A stretch of DNA of 32,678 nt from Actinomadura darangshiensis. GTDB lineage: Bacteria > Actinomycetota > Actinomycetes > Streptosporangiales > Streptosporangiaceae. Location: positions 1 through 32,678 of the forward strand of contig NZ_SMKY01000080.1 in assembly GCF_004349235.1 (NCBI RefSeq). Direction: 5' to 3'. Of this stretch, positions 15,941 to 23,070 are shown one piece after another; within the stretch, counting starts at the first letter, position 1; every line of letters begins with the position of its first letter. A model generated the notes under the pieces. It had not been told where the DNA came from, did no database searches, and saw only the letters and a program-made list of their open reading frames with translations. A program made the translations under genes and the position numbers.

Positions 15941-16819
15941 TCAGGCGCTCGCGGCGTACAGCACTTCGCGCATGCCGGGGAGCGCCTCCCGGTCGGCCCG
16001 CCACACGAGGCGGAGGCTGAGGGCGGGCGTGCCGAGCGCCAGCCGGACGAGGGTTCCGGCGGCCAGCCGGTCCCGGACGGCGAACTCGGGGACGAGCGCG
16101 ATGCCGAGACCCCGTTCGGCCCACGACGCCATGACGGTCACGCTGCCCGCCCTGACCCGCTCGACGGCCGGGCCGAACAGCCGCTCGCCGGCCATGTGGA
16201 ACGAGCATGCCGGCACGTTGACCAGGAACTTCTCGTCACGCAGGTCCGCGGCGGCCACGTGGGCCGCGCCGGCGAGCGGGTGGTCCGGCGCGGCGACCAG
16301 GGCGAGCGGCACCGGCTCCAGGTCGGCGAAGTCCAGCGGGGCGGGCGGCGGCGCGAAGCCGAGCCCGCCGACGTCGCCGCCCGCGTCCAGCAGCAGCGCG
16401 GCCTCCAGCTCGCCGGCGGCGACGGCGGCGAGGAGCTGGTCGCGGGCCGCGTCGGACCTGACGTCCACCCGCAGGCCGGGCCGCCGCTCCGCCAGGCGCG
16501 CCAGGACGCCGGGCACGTGCGTCGCGGCGATCGACTCCAGCGCGCCGAGCCGCAGTACCGGGCCCTCCCCGGCGACCTCGGCGCGCGCCTGCTCGGCCTG
16601 CCGGAGCAGCCGCCGCGCCCAGCCCCGCATGCGCTCGCCCGCCGCGGTGAGCTCCATGCCCTTCGGGCCGCGGTCGAACAGGGCGACACCCAGGGACTTC
16701 TCCAGCGTGCGGATCTGCTCCGACACCGATGACGGCGCGAGGCCGAGGGCGTTGGCGGCGTCGGTGACGGTCCGGTGGGCGACGACGGCCTCGAACGTCC
16801 GGAGCTGGCGCAGTTCCAT
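15941..16819 (-). CDS. LysR-family regulator, divergent from MFS exporter
   Basis: This 292-residue protein has the LysR winged helix-turn-helix at residues 1-60 (MELRQLRTFEAVVAHRTV, then TDAANALGLAPSSVSEQI) and a C-terminal effector-binding periplasmic-protein-like domain from about residue 90. It is slightly shorter than usual (about 300). The start at 16819 places the conserved MELRQLRTF at the N-terminus. It is divergent from the MFS gene at 16917, and the 97 bases between contain a perfect palindrome, so it very likely controls that exporter and itself. The inducer is unknown, probably the exported compound. Confidence 0.93.
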   Translation of the reverse strand: MELRQLRTFEAVVAHRTVTDAANALGLAPSSVSEQIRTLEKSLGVALFDRGPKGMELTAAGERMRGWARRLLRQAEQARAEVAGEGPVLRLGALESIAATHVPGVLARLAERRPGLRVDVRSDAARDQLLAAVAAGELEAALLLDAGGDVGGLGFAPPPAPLDFADLEPVPLALVAAPDHPLAGAAHVAAADLRDEKFLVNVPACSFHMAGERLFGPAVERVRAGSVTVMASWAERGLGIALVPEFAVRDRLAAGTLVRLALGTPALSLRLVWRADREALPGMREVLYAASA

Positions 16820-16841
16820 GCCGGTGCCAACCCCGGCCGTC

Positions 16842-16860
16842 CGTTCGGATATTCCGAACG
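16842..16860. promoter_or_regulatory. LysR-type operator (perfect 8+3+8 palindrome)
   Basis: CGTTCGGA-TAT-TCCGAACG is a perfect inverted repeat of eight-base arms with a three-base centre. It contains the LysR T-N11-A pattern (TCGGATATTCCGA) and lies between the divergent LysR and MFS starts. This is the expected position for the regulator's recognition site. Confidence 0.7.
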
Positions 16861-16916
16861 CTCCATGCGGCTGTGCCGGTGGAGCGCGGCGGCCCGGATT
16901 TCCAGACTTGGCCGTC

Positions 16917-18293
16917 ATGAGCTCGGTTCTCTCACACACGTCCGCGGACGCCCGCGCCGGACGGCGCCGCCCCGCGCTGCTGGGCATCTCGCTCGGATAC
17001 TTCATGGTGCTGCTCGACACGACCGTCCTGGCGGTGGCCGAACCCGACCTGGCCCGCTCCCTGCACGGGACGGTCGCGGGTCTGCAATGGGCCGTCACCG
17101 GCTACACCGTCGTGTTCGGTGCGCTGCTGCTGTCGGCGGGCGCCGTCGCCGACCGGTACGGCGCCCACCGCGTGTTCCGCGCCGGGATCGCCGTCTTCGG
17201 CGCCGGGTCGCTGCTCAGCGCCGCCGCCCCCGACCTGTGGTCGCTCGTCGCGCTCCGCGCCGTGCTCGGCGTCGCCGCGGCCGCCTGCGTCCCGGCGTCC
17301 ATGGCCATGATCGCGCGGCTCTACCCGGTGCCCGCCGACCGCGCCCGTGCGGTGGCGACCTGGGCCGCGACCAGCGGCGCGGCGCTGGCCGCCGGCCCCA
17401 TCGCGGGCGGCGCCCTCGTCGGCCTCGCCGGCTGGCGGGCGATCTTCCTGATCAACGTGCCGCTCGCCGTCGTCGTCCTCGCCCTGGTCGCCGGACGGTC
17501 CGTGCACTGCCCGCACGGCTCCCGCACCATCGACTGGCCCGCGCAGCTCCTCGCCTGCGCCGCGCTCGGCCTGCTGACCGACGCCCTCATCGCCCTCGGG
17601 GACGGCTCGGCCGCGCACGCGGCCTGCTCGGCGGCCGGGACGGTCGCCGCCGGTGCCGCATTCGCGGTCCGGGAACGGAGGAGCGTCGCACCGGTTCTGG
17701 TGCCGGCCGTGCTGCGGGCGCCCGGAATGCCCGCCGCGCTCGCCGCCGGAGCGGCCGTCAACTTCGTCATGACCGGCGTGCTGTTCGTCCTGCCGCTGGT
17801 GTTCCAGCAGGCCCTCGGGCTGACGCCGTTCCAGACCGGGCTCGCGTTCCTGCCGATGACCCTGCCGTTCGCGTTCAACCCGCTGCTCACCGGGCGGATC
17901 GTCGCGAAGAGCGGGCCGCGCCGTCCCGTCCTCGCCGGGCTCGGCCTGCTGACCGCCGGGGGAGTGCTGCTCGGGGCGGTGCTGACGGGCGGCGCGTCCT
18001 ATCCGCCCCTCGTCGCGGGCCTGCTCTGCACCGGCTTCGGCGTGTCGTTCGCCCTGCCCGCCCTCGCCACCACGGTCGTCACGACGGCGCCCGACGGCAC
18101 GGCGGGCGCCGCGGGCGGTCTGCTCAACGCCGTCCGGCAGCTCGGCGCCACCCTCGGCGTCGCCATCATGGGCGCGTTCGCGTCGGTCGGCGCGGGCTCG
18201 GGCGACTCCGCCCACGCGCTGTTCCTCGCCGCCGCCGTCTGCGCCGCCGTGCTGCTCCTCACGCCACGCGCGGGTTCGCGGCGGACGCCCTGA
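16917..18293 (+). CDS. MFS exporter, DHA2-type drug/metabolite antiporter
   Basis: This 458-residue integral membrane protein of the major facilitator superfamily is DHA2-like: it exports a small molecule in exchange for protons. The first helix carries MVLLDTTVLAVAEPDLA, the DHA2 variant of LDxTVVNVALP. Motif A appears as GAVADRYGAHRVF after helix 2. Motif C-like glycine-rich sequence (TSGAALAAGPIAGGALVG) lies in helix 5. About 12-14 hydrophobic segments are present. ATG at 16917 is the first start after the operator. The 3' end overlaps the convergent PrsW-like gene by 35 bases. The LysR partner suggests substrate-induced efflux. The substrate cannot be read from sequence. Confidence 0.93.
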   Translation: MSSVLSHTSADARAGRRRPALLGISLGYFMVLLDTTVLAVAEPDLARSLHGTVAGLQWAVTGYTVVFGALLLSAGAVADRYGAHRVFRAGIAVFGAGSLLSAAAPDLWSLVALRAVLGVAAAACVPASMAMIARLYPVPADRARAVATWAATSGAALAAGPIAGGALVGLAGWRAIFLINVPLAVVVLALVAGRSVHCPHGSRTIDWPAQLLACAALGLLTDALIALGDGSAAHAACSAAGTVAAGAAFAVRERRSVAPVLVPAVLRAPGMPAALAAGAAVNFVMTGVLFVLPLVFQQALGLTPFQTGLAFLPMTLPFAFNPLLTGRIVAKSGPRRPVLAGLGLLTAGGVLLGAVLTGGASYPPLVAGLLCTGFGVSFALPALATTVVTTAPDGTAGAAGGLLNAVRQLGATLGVAIMGAFASVGAGSGDSAHALFLAAAVCAAVLLLTPRAGSRRTP

Positions 18294-19365
18294 GATCGTG
18301 CCGCAGGTCGCGGATGTCGGCCCGCAGCCGGTCGGCGGCCAGCGGATCCGGTTCCAGGCCGCCGAGCCCGTCCTCGATCAGGTCGAGCTCGGTGGCCCGG
18401 AGCCGGGAGAGCAGCCGGCGAGGCTCCCCGGCCGGCACGTCCCACCGCTCCTTGCGGCGCCACTTGCGGAACGCGAGGACATGCCCCTCGCCCGGCACGA
18501 ACACGCCGCTCGCGGTCTCCGCGTTCACCGTCCGCCGGAAGTGCGACAGGTACCGGCGCCTGGCCAGGCGGTAGGCGACGATCGCCGCGACCAGGATCGG
18601 CGCGCCCTTCACCGGCATCAGCGCCAGCCCGGACAGGACGGGCGCGTCCCACCACGAGTGCAGCGCCATCGCGAGGACGAGCGCGCCCGCCGCGGCGGCC
18701 AGGTTCGTCCGCGACACCCGCCCGATCAGGCAGCCGAGGCCCGCGCCGCCGACCGCCGTCATCGCCCAGTGGCTCCACCACGCCCCGCCGACCACCCGGC
18801 TGCCGAAGGAGAAGAACGCCGCGTTCGCGTCCTGCGTCGCCCCCGTCAGCACGATCGTGTTCAGCACGTACAGGAAGTTCTCCGCGAACTGGAACCCCAG
18901 GCCGGACAGCGCCCCGTACCCCCAGCCGTCCAGCGGCCCCCGGACGGCGGACGGCGCCATCAGCGCCAGCACCACGACGCCGAGCAGCTTGAGGATCTCC
19001 TCGTCCACCGGCGCGGCGATCGCCGCGCCCCACGTCGAGTTGAACCCCGGCCCGGCCGTCTTGCCGATGACCGCCTGAAAGGCCGCGTTCGCGGGCAGCG
19101 CCGTCCCGAACGCGGCCAGCCCGCCCCACGCCACCGCGATCAGCGCGTACCCGAGCGGGCGCGACCGCACCGGATGCAGCCGCCGGACGATCCACACCGC
19201 CCCGGCCAGCGTCGGCGCCAGCAGCGCGACCCCGGCGATCGCCCCGCCCGGGAACGCCGCGACGTGCGCGCCGATCCCGCGGAACGCGACCCAGGCGCCG
19301 AGCAGGCACGCCGCCGCCCACAGCCAGAACGCGGGACGGTGCGCCAGGGCGTCACGCGCCATCAT
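18259..19365 (-). CDS. PrsW-family intramembrane metalloprotease
   Basis: This 368-residue polytopic membrane protein carries all three PrsW/glutamate-protease motifs: EEILK (residues 122-126), F-x-x-AEN (158-163) and HSWWD (236-240). The family includes B. subtilis PrsW, which cleaves an anti-sigma factor at its outer side. The last 90 residues are soluble, charged and cytoplasmic-looking, an extension beyond the protease core. ATG at 19365 overlaps the upstream stop as ATGA, so it is translationally coupled to the single-pass protein encoded before it. That partner may be its substrate or accessory protein. No sigma/anti-sigma pair is visible nearby. Confidence 0.88.
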   Translation of the reverse strand: MMARDALAHRPAFWLWAAACLLGAWVAFRGIGAHVAAFPGGAIAGVALLAPTLAGAVWIVRRLHPVRSRPLGYALIAVAWGGLAAFGTALPANAAFQAVIGKTAGPGFNSTWGAAIAAPVDEEILKLLGVVVLALMAPSAVRGPLDGWGYGALSGLGFQFAENFLYVLNTIVLTGATQDANAAFFSFGSRVVGGAWWSHWAMTAVGGAGLGCLIGRVSRTNLAAAAGALVLAMALHSWWDAPVLSGLALMPVKGAPILVAAIVAYRLARRRYLSHFRRTVNAETASGVFVPGEGHVLAFRKWRRKERWDVPAGEPRRLLSRLRATELDLIEDGLGGLEPDPLAADRLRADIRDLRHDLRASAANPRVA

Positions 19366-19931
19366 CGCCATGGCGCCGCGATCCTGACCGTCCGCGTCAT
19401 CGCCTCGACCTGCCCGGCCACGTCCCGGAAGGCGCGCGGCGGGCCCGACGCCGTCACCGTGGCGCCGAGCGTGTCCCTGGCGAACACGGCCGCCGTGCCG
19501 GCGCGCTCGGGACCGGCGAGCCGTCCCGTCAGCCCGGTGAGGCCGTGCGCGGTCGTGATCGGCGCGGGCTGCGTGCGCAGGCGCGAATGCCCGCCGGCGG
19601 CGACGATGCGGCCGAGCCCGTCCCACAGCCTCCCCGCGTCCAGCGGGCCGAGCGGGATCACGACGCTGAGGTTGAAGACCACGTCGTCGCTGGTCAGCTC
19701 GATGTTGTTGGTGAGCGAGGTCTCGGCCCTGTTCAGCACCCAGCCGGCGGACGGGACCGTGAACGTCACCGGGCGGACGCCGTCCCGCTCCGTCCCGGCC
19801 GACAGCACCGTCCCGGGGGCCAGCGGCCTTCCGCGGTCGCCGAGGGCCTCGTCCAGCAGGGGCAGCCCCGCGCCGAGGACGAGCAGCACGAGCGCCACGA
19901 CGCCCGTGCCCCACCATCTCACCCGCGCCAC
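19362..19931 (-). CDS. Single-pass membrane-anchored hypothetical protein
   Basis: The 189-residue protein opens with one hydrophobic segment (about residues 7-25, TGVVALVLLVLGAGLPLL). A predicted extracytoplasmic domain of about 160 residues follows, with no recognised family signature. Features include a TVPSAGWVLNRAETSL segment, NNIELTSDDVVFNLSVVIPLG, and a C-terminal AFRDVAGQVEAMTRTVRI. The start is GTG at 19931. It overlaps the PrsW-like gene by the ATGA arrangement, and that pairing is the best clue to its role: possibly a substrate or partner of the protease. That is inference. Confidence 0.7.
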   Translation of the reverse strand: MARVRWWGTGVVALVLLVLGAGLPLLDEALGDRGRPLAPGTVLSAGTERDGVRPVTFTVPSAGWVLNRAETSLTNNIELTSDDVVFNLSVVIPLGPLDAGRLWDGLGRIVAAGGHSRLRTQPAPITTAHGLTGLTGRLAGPERAGTAAVFARDTLGATVTASGPPRAFRDVAGQVEAMTRTVRIAAPWR

Positions 19932-19974
19932 GCAACCCCCCGATGACGTGCGCTGCGGGAATGCCCCTTGACAG

Positions 19975-19998
19975 GCGCCCTAAACAAGATCAGGGCGC
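19975..19998 (-). terminator. Hairpin after the pentapeptide gene
   Basis: GCGCCCT (19975-19981) and AGGGCGC (19992-19998) form a perfect seven-base-pair stem with a ten-base loop, just past the stop at 20004 on the minus strand. No strong T-run follows, so it may be a weak terminator or an mRNA-end structure. Confidence 0.45.
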
Positions 19999-20003
19999 GC
20001 GGG

Positions 20004-20840
20004 TCACCAGTGCGCGGGCCTGTCCAGCCCCGCCGGCAGGCGGGTCGCGGCGTCGCCGCGCGCCGAGGCGAGCTGCGGCCGGGTCAGGAAGAGCGCGCCG
20101 GTGAGGTCGGCGCCCCGCAGATCGGCGTCCCGCAGGTCCGCCCCGATCAGGTCGGCCGCCCGCAGGTCGGCGCCGCGCAGGTCGGCCGCGATCAGGTACG
20201 CGCCGCGCAGGTCGGCGCCGCGCAGGTCGGCGTTCCTCAGCTTCGCCCCGATGAGGTCCGCGCCCCGCCGGTTCCTCTTCCGGCCGGGGACGCCGGCCCT
20301 GGCGAGTTCACTCGCCCGCCGCAGCAGGACGTTCGCGCTCTCCCGCACCGCGCCGACGTCCACCTCGGCGAGTTCGCCGGGGCCGCCCCGCGTCAGGCGC
20401 TCCACGTCGTCGAACGTCCGCCGCAGGTCGTCGCGGATCGGCTCGGCCGACGGCATCGCGATGGCCTCGTCCAGGTACCAGAGGACCTCGTGGAGGTGCC
20501 GCATGACGGGGAACACCGCGAACATCCGGCGTGCGACGTCCCGGTCCTGCCGCCAGTCCCGGCCGCCGAAGGTCTGCTGCGACACCTTCTGACCGGCGCC
20601 GAAACAGTCGAAAACAGTACAACCCGCGAACCCGCGCTCCCGGAGGCCGGCGTGGATGCCGCAGCGGAAGTCGTCCAGCAGGTTGCGGCACGGCTCGCCC
20701 GCGTCCTTGTCCACGGCGAAGTCGGCCGACCTGGCGAACGGGAGCGCCACGCAGCACAGCCCGGAACAATTCGCGCAGTCGGCCGTCAGATCGAGCCTCT
20801 CCGGCAACTCGTGATCCCCCGCCCCTGGACGACGCTCCAT
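20004..20840 (-). CDS. YkgJ-like cysteine cluster fused to pentapeptide repeats
   Basis: This 278-residue protein has two parts. The N-terminal 80 residues carry a cysteine cluster (CANCSGLCC at 22-30, then Cys51, 60, 74 and 79), like the zinc/iron-chelating YkgJ type. Residues about 193-250 are pentapeptide repeats of the A(D/N)LRG type (ADLRGADLRGAYLIAADLRG and onward, about ten repeats), which fold as a right-handed beta-helix. The linker is helical. Pentapeptide proteins include gyrase-protecting DNA mimics and structural proteins, but the repeat run here is short. ATG at 20840 lies 34 bases after the oxygenase stop, so the two are probably co-transcribed. Function is unknown. Confidence 0.88.
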   Translation of the reverse strand: MERRPGAGDHELPERLDLTADCANCSGLCCVALPFARSADFAVDKDAGEPCRNLLDDFRCGIHAGLRERGFAGCTVFDCFGAGQKVSQQTFGGRDWRQDRDVARRMFAVFPVMRHLHEVLWYLDEAIAMPSAEPIRDDLRRTFDDVERLTRGGPGELAEVDVGAVRESANVLLRRASELARAGVPGRKRNRRGADLIGAKLRNADLRGADLRGAYLIAADLRGADLRAADLIGADLRDADLRGADLTGALFLTRPQLASARGDAATRLPAGLDRPAHW

Positions 20841-20874
20841 TCTCACGCCTGGCCGGCCATGCCGCGAACGCCGG

Positions 20875-21585
20875 CTACGCCGCGTCGTGGAACACCAGGC
20901 CGAGGGTGCGCCTGCCACCGGACCGGACGACGCTGACGCCGTGCCGCATCGGGGCCGCCGACCAGCCGCGCTTCGTCCGCACCGGCCGGTCCCGCGTCGT
21001 GAAGACCAGCCCGCGGCCGCGGGGCAGCAGCGTCGACGTCCCGCGGGACTGGGCGCGAGCCCGCTGCTCCACCATCAGGAACTCGCCGCCGGTGTAGTCG
21101 GCGCCCGGCTCGTCCAGGCCGATCACCACCTGGAGCGGGAACACCAGGTCGCCGTAGAGGTCGCGGTGCAGCGCGTTCCAGTCGTCCCGCCCGTACCGCA
21201 GCAGGATCGGCGTCGGCTTCGTCTGGCCCGCCGCGTGGCACATCTCCAGCCACTCCGCCAGGGTGTCCGGCCAGGGCGCGGGACGTCCCAGTCTGGCCGC
21301 CCAGGTGCGGGCGATCGGCAGCAGCCGCGGATACAGCGCCGCGCGCAACTCCGCGACCGGCTCCGGGAACGGCTCGGCGAAGTACCGGTACTGCCCGGCG
21401 CCGAACCGGTACCGCTCCATGTCGATCGTCGAGCGAAAGCGTCCCGCCTCGTCGTAGAGGGCGGCGACGGCCGCGCATTCGTCCTCGGTGAGAAGCGGTG
21501 CCGTCAGCGCGCTGCCGTAGGCGTCCATCTCGCCGGCGAGCGCGGCCCAATCGGCCTCCGCGACCCTGCTCGCGTAGATGCTCAT
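20875..21585 (-). CDS. 2-oxoglutarate/Fe(II)-dependent oxygenase
   Basis: This 236-residue protein has the double-stranded beta-helix facial triad: HRD (His140, Asp142) and His215 (MRHGVS), with Arg226 as likely 2-oxoglutarate anchor. The HxD lies in the prolyl-hydroxylase-like context NALHRDLYGDLVFPLQ. It resembles the 2OG-Fe(II) oxygenases annotated near COG3826 (proline hydroxylase-type). The substrate may be a protein or small molecule. ATG at 21585 is the first residue of a conserved-looking MSIYASRV start. It is divergent from the PrmC-related gene with about 60 bases between, and leads the minus-strand run into the pentapeptide gene. Confidence 0.88.
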   Translation of the reverse strand: MSIYASRVAEADWAALAGEMDAYGSALTAPLLTEDECAAVAALYDEAGRFRSTIDMERYRFGAGQYRYFAEPFPEPVAELRAALYPRLLPIARTWAARLGRPAPWPDTLAEWLEMCHAAGQTKPTPILLRYGRDDWNALHRDLYGDLVFPLQVVIGLDEPGADYTGGEFLMVEQRARAQSRGTSTLLPRGRGLVFTTRDRPVRTKRGWSAAPMRHGVSVVRSGGRRTLGLVFHDAA

Positions 21586-21646
21586 GCCCGGTGAACACCG
21601 CCGCCGCCCGGAACGTTGCAGGGGTGGGATACAGTTGCCCGCGCCC

Positions 21647-22426
21647 ATGTCAGAGCCCCTCACCGCATCGGTCGTCTCCCGGCTGCGCGCCGCAGGCTGC
21701 GTGTTCGCCGAGGACGAGGCACGGCTGATCCTGTCCACCGCCGGCGACGACGGCGACGTGTCGGCCATGGTGGAACGGCGCGCGGCGGGGGAGCCGCTCG
21801 AACACGTCCTCGGCTGGGCGGAGTTCCGCGGGCTGCGGATCGCCGTCGAACCCGGCGTCTTCGTGCCCCGCCGCCGCACCGAGTTCCTCGTCCGGCGGGC
21901 CGCCGCACTCGCCCCGCCGCGTCCCGTCGTCCTCGACCTGTGCTGCGGCTCCGGCGCGCTGGGCGCCGCGCTCGTCTCCGGCCTGGACGAGTTCGCCCTG
22001 CACGCCGCCGACATCGAACCCGCCTCGGTGCGCTGCGCCCGCCGCAACATCGCGCCGTTCGGCGGCCTCGCCTACGAAGGCGACCTCTTCGAGCCGCTCC
22101 CGGACGCGCTTCGCGGACGCGTCGACGTGCTGCTCTGCAACGTCCCCTACGTCCCGACGGGGGACGTCGGGCTGATGCCCGCCGAGGCGCGCGACCACGA
22201 GCCGCTGGTGGCGCTCGACGGCGGCCCGGACGGCCTCGACGTCCTGCGCCGCGTCACCGCCGAGGCACCGCGGTGGCTCGCCCCGGGCGGCCACCTGCTG
22301 TTCGAGACCAGCGAGCGGCAGGTCCCGGACGCGGTCGCGGCCGTCGACGCGGGCGGGCTCGCGGCCGCGGTCGCGACGTCCGAGGAGTTCTATGCCACCG
22401 TCATCGTCGGCACCAAATCCGTGTAA
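21647..22426 (+). CDS. PrmC-related N5-glutamine methyltransferase-like protein
   Basis: This 259-residue Rossmann methyltransferase has SAM motif I VLDLCCGSGALG and motif IV NVPYVP, in place of the NPPY of true PrmC/HemK. That variant is typical of an actinobacterial PrmC-related group with unknown substrate. A PrmC-like helical N-terminus is retained (GEPLEHVLGWAEFRGL, VPRRRTEFLV). By homology it would methylate a glutamine in a protein target. Canonical PrmC acts on release factors and is normally next to prfA, which is absent here. ATG at 21647 is the first in-frame start after TACAGTTG. The following small gene starts 54 bases after its stop. Confidence 0.9.
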   Translation: MSEPLTASVVSRLRAAGCVFAEDEARLILSTAGDDGDVSAMVERRAAGEPLEHVLGWAEFRGLRIAVEPGVFVPRRRTEFLVRRAAALAPPRPVVLDLCCGSGALGAALVSGLDEFALHAADIEPASVRCARRNIAPFGGLAYEGDLFEPLPDALRGRVDVLLCNVPYVPTGDVGLMPAEARDHEPLVALDGGPDGLDVLRRVTAEAPRWLAPGGHLLFETSERQVPDAVAAVDAGGLAAAVATSEEFYATVIVGTKSV

Positions 22427-22444
22427 AACCCGGCACACGGGTAC

Positions 22445-22464
22445 AGGTCGCTATAGGACGACCT
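22445..22464 (+). promoter_or_regulatory. Inverted repeat in the leader of the small LPFR gene
   Basis: AGGTCG (22445-22450) and CGACCT (22459-22464) flank CTATAGGA and end just before the GAAGGAG ribosome site. The spacer resembles a -10 element (TATAGG), so this could be an operator over a promoter or a leader hairpin. Confidence 0.4.
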
Positions 22465-22480
22465 GAAGGAGTGAAATAAA

Positions 22481-22618
22481 ATGCGCCGCATCAGTGCAGC
22501 GCTCAGCGCCATCATCGGCACGATCGTCAGCATCGTGACTCTGCCGTTCCGGGTTCTGCAGCGGCTGTTCACCCCCTCGCGCGGACGCTCCACCCGGTCC
22601 CGGCGCAAGGCGGTCTGA
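22481..22618 (+). CDS. Small basic LPFR-motif protein, 45 residues
   Basis: A 45-residue ORF, MRRISAALSAIIGTIVSIVT followed by LPFRVLQRLFTPSRGRSTRS, ends in RRKAV. It has a strong ribosome site (GAAGGAG, nine bases upstream of the ATG) and near-total G/C third positions, and it is followed by a perfect 12-bp terminator hairpin, so it is very likely expressed. The first half is one hydrophobic helix with an N-terminal RR; the second half is arginine-rich, so it could be a membrane-associated peptide with a cytoplasmic tail. I recall similar LPFR-containing small proteins in actinomycetes, but no function is known to me. Confidence 0.7.
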   Translation: MRRISAALSAIIGTIVSIVTLPFRVLQRLFTPSRGRSTRSRRKAV

Positions 22619-22631
22619 CACAACGACCGAC

Positions 22632-22666
22632 CGCCCCGGGCCACTCATCCAGAATGGCCCGGGGCG
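22632..22666 (+). terminator. Strong terminator hairpin after the small LPFR gene
   Basis: CGCCCCGGGCCA (22632-22643) pairs perfectly with TGGCCCGGGGCG (22655-22666) around an 11-base loop, 13 bases after the stop. There is no U-run, as is usual for actinobacterial GC hairpins. Confidence 0.8.
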
Positions 22667-22680
22667 ATCCCATGCGAAAA

Positions 22681-22706
22681 AGACGTTGCGCGATCACGCG
22701 GCGTCT
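22681..22706 (-). terminator. Minus-strand hairpin with U-tract
   Basis: AGACGTTGCG (22681-22690) pairs with CGCGGCGTCT (22697-22706) over ten positions, two of them G-U. Read on the minus strand, the stem is followed at once by TTTTTCGC, giving a normal intrinsic terminator. It would stop transcripts entering from the right, such as read-through from rbsB antisense to the tRNAs. Confidence 0.5.
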
Positions 22707-22756
22707 CGCACCATATGAGTAACGGACTGGACGGCACGAAGAAGGGAGCGGCGGAC

Positions 22757-22840
22757 ATGGCCGCGATCACCGCGCACCGGGCGTCGCGGCCCTTCGGGGC
22801 CGGTCAGCGGCGGGGCGTCATCGCCAACGCCTCCGGGTAG
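22757..22840 (+). CDS. Candidate tiny peptide gene, 27 residues
   Basis: The ORF reads MAAITAHRASRPFGAGQRRG then VIANASG. All but one of its codons end in G or C. It has a GGGAG ribosome site about nine bases upstream and is followed 23 bases later by an intrinsic terminator, so it sits between two terminators as its own transcription unit. An upstream in-frame ATG at 22715 would give 41 residues but has no ribosome site. The peptide is basic and polar, with no membrane segment. I do not recognise it. It could instead be a leader or small RNA that happens to be open. Confidence 0.45.
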   Translation: MAAITAHRASRPFGAGQRRGVIANASG

Positions 22841-22863
22841 AGCCTTCTGAAGGTTCCTCCGGA

Positions 22864-22894
22864 GGCCGCCAGGGAGAGATCCCGGCGGCCTTTT
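22864..22894 (+). terminator. Intrinsic terminator
   Basis: GGCCGCC (22864-22870) pairs with GGCGGCC (22884-22890). Inside, GGGA-GAGA-TCCC extends the stem past one bulged A, and TTTT follows. It ends the tiny-peptide unit just before the tRNA genes. Confidence 0.85.
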
Positions 22895-22907
22895 CCATGC
22901 ACTCCAA

Positions 22908-22980
22908 GGGTCAGTAGCTCAATTGGGAGAGCACCCGCCTTGCAAGCGGGCAGATGCCGGTTCGAATCCGGCCCGATCCA
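22908..22980 (+). tRNA. tRNA-Ala (anticodon TGC)
   Basis: This 73-base cloverleaf has a D arm GCTC/GAGC, anticodon arm CCCGC-CTTGCAA-GCGGG (anticodon TGC), and T arm GCCGG-TTCGAAT-CCGGC. The acceptor stem GGGTCAG/CCGATCC carries the G3:U70 pair, the main alanine identity element, and discriminator A73. One acceptor pair (6:67) is an A-C mismatch. The 3' CCA is not encoded. The mismatch raises the chance that it is a secondary or degenerate copy. Confidence 0.85.
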
Positions 22981-23070
22981 CGTAGGACTGGACCGGCGGG
23001 AGTAACGACCCCCGGCCGGTTCTCCAGTGCCCACAGGCGGGCGGACGCCACCGCCCGCCGCGGGCACCCG

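Noticed and set aside
19968..19973. Perfect TTGACA -35 on the plus strand
   Set aside because: No -10 at a suitable distance and no plus-strand gene downstream; it runs into a hairpin and a minus-strand gene.
20101..20260. CRISPR-like or tandem DNA repeat (recurring CGCAGGTCGGC units)
   Set aside because: The period is 15 or 30 bases and encodes pentapeptide repeats in frame; there are no unique spacers.
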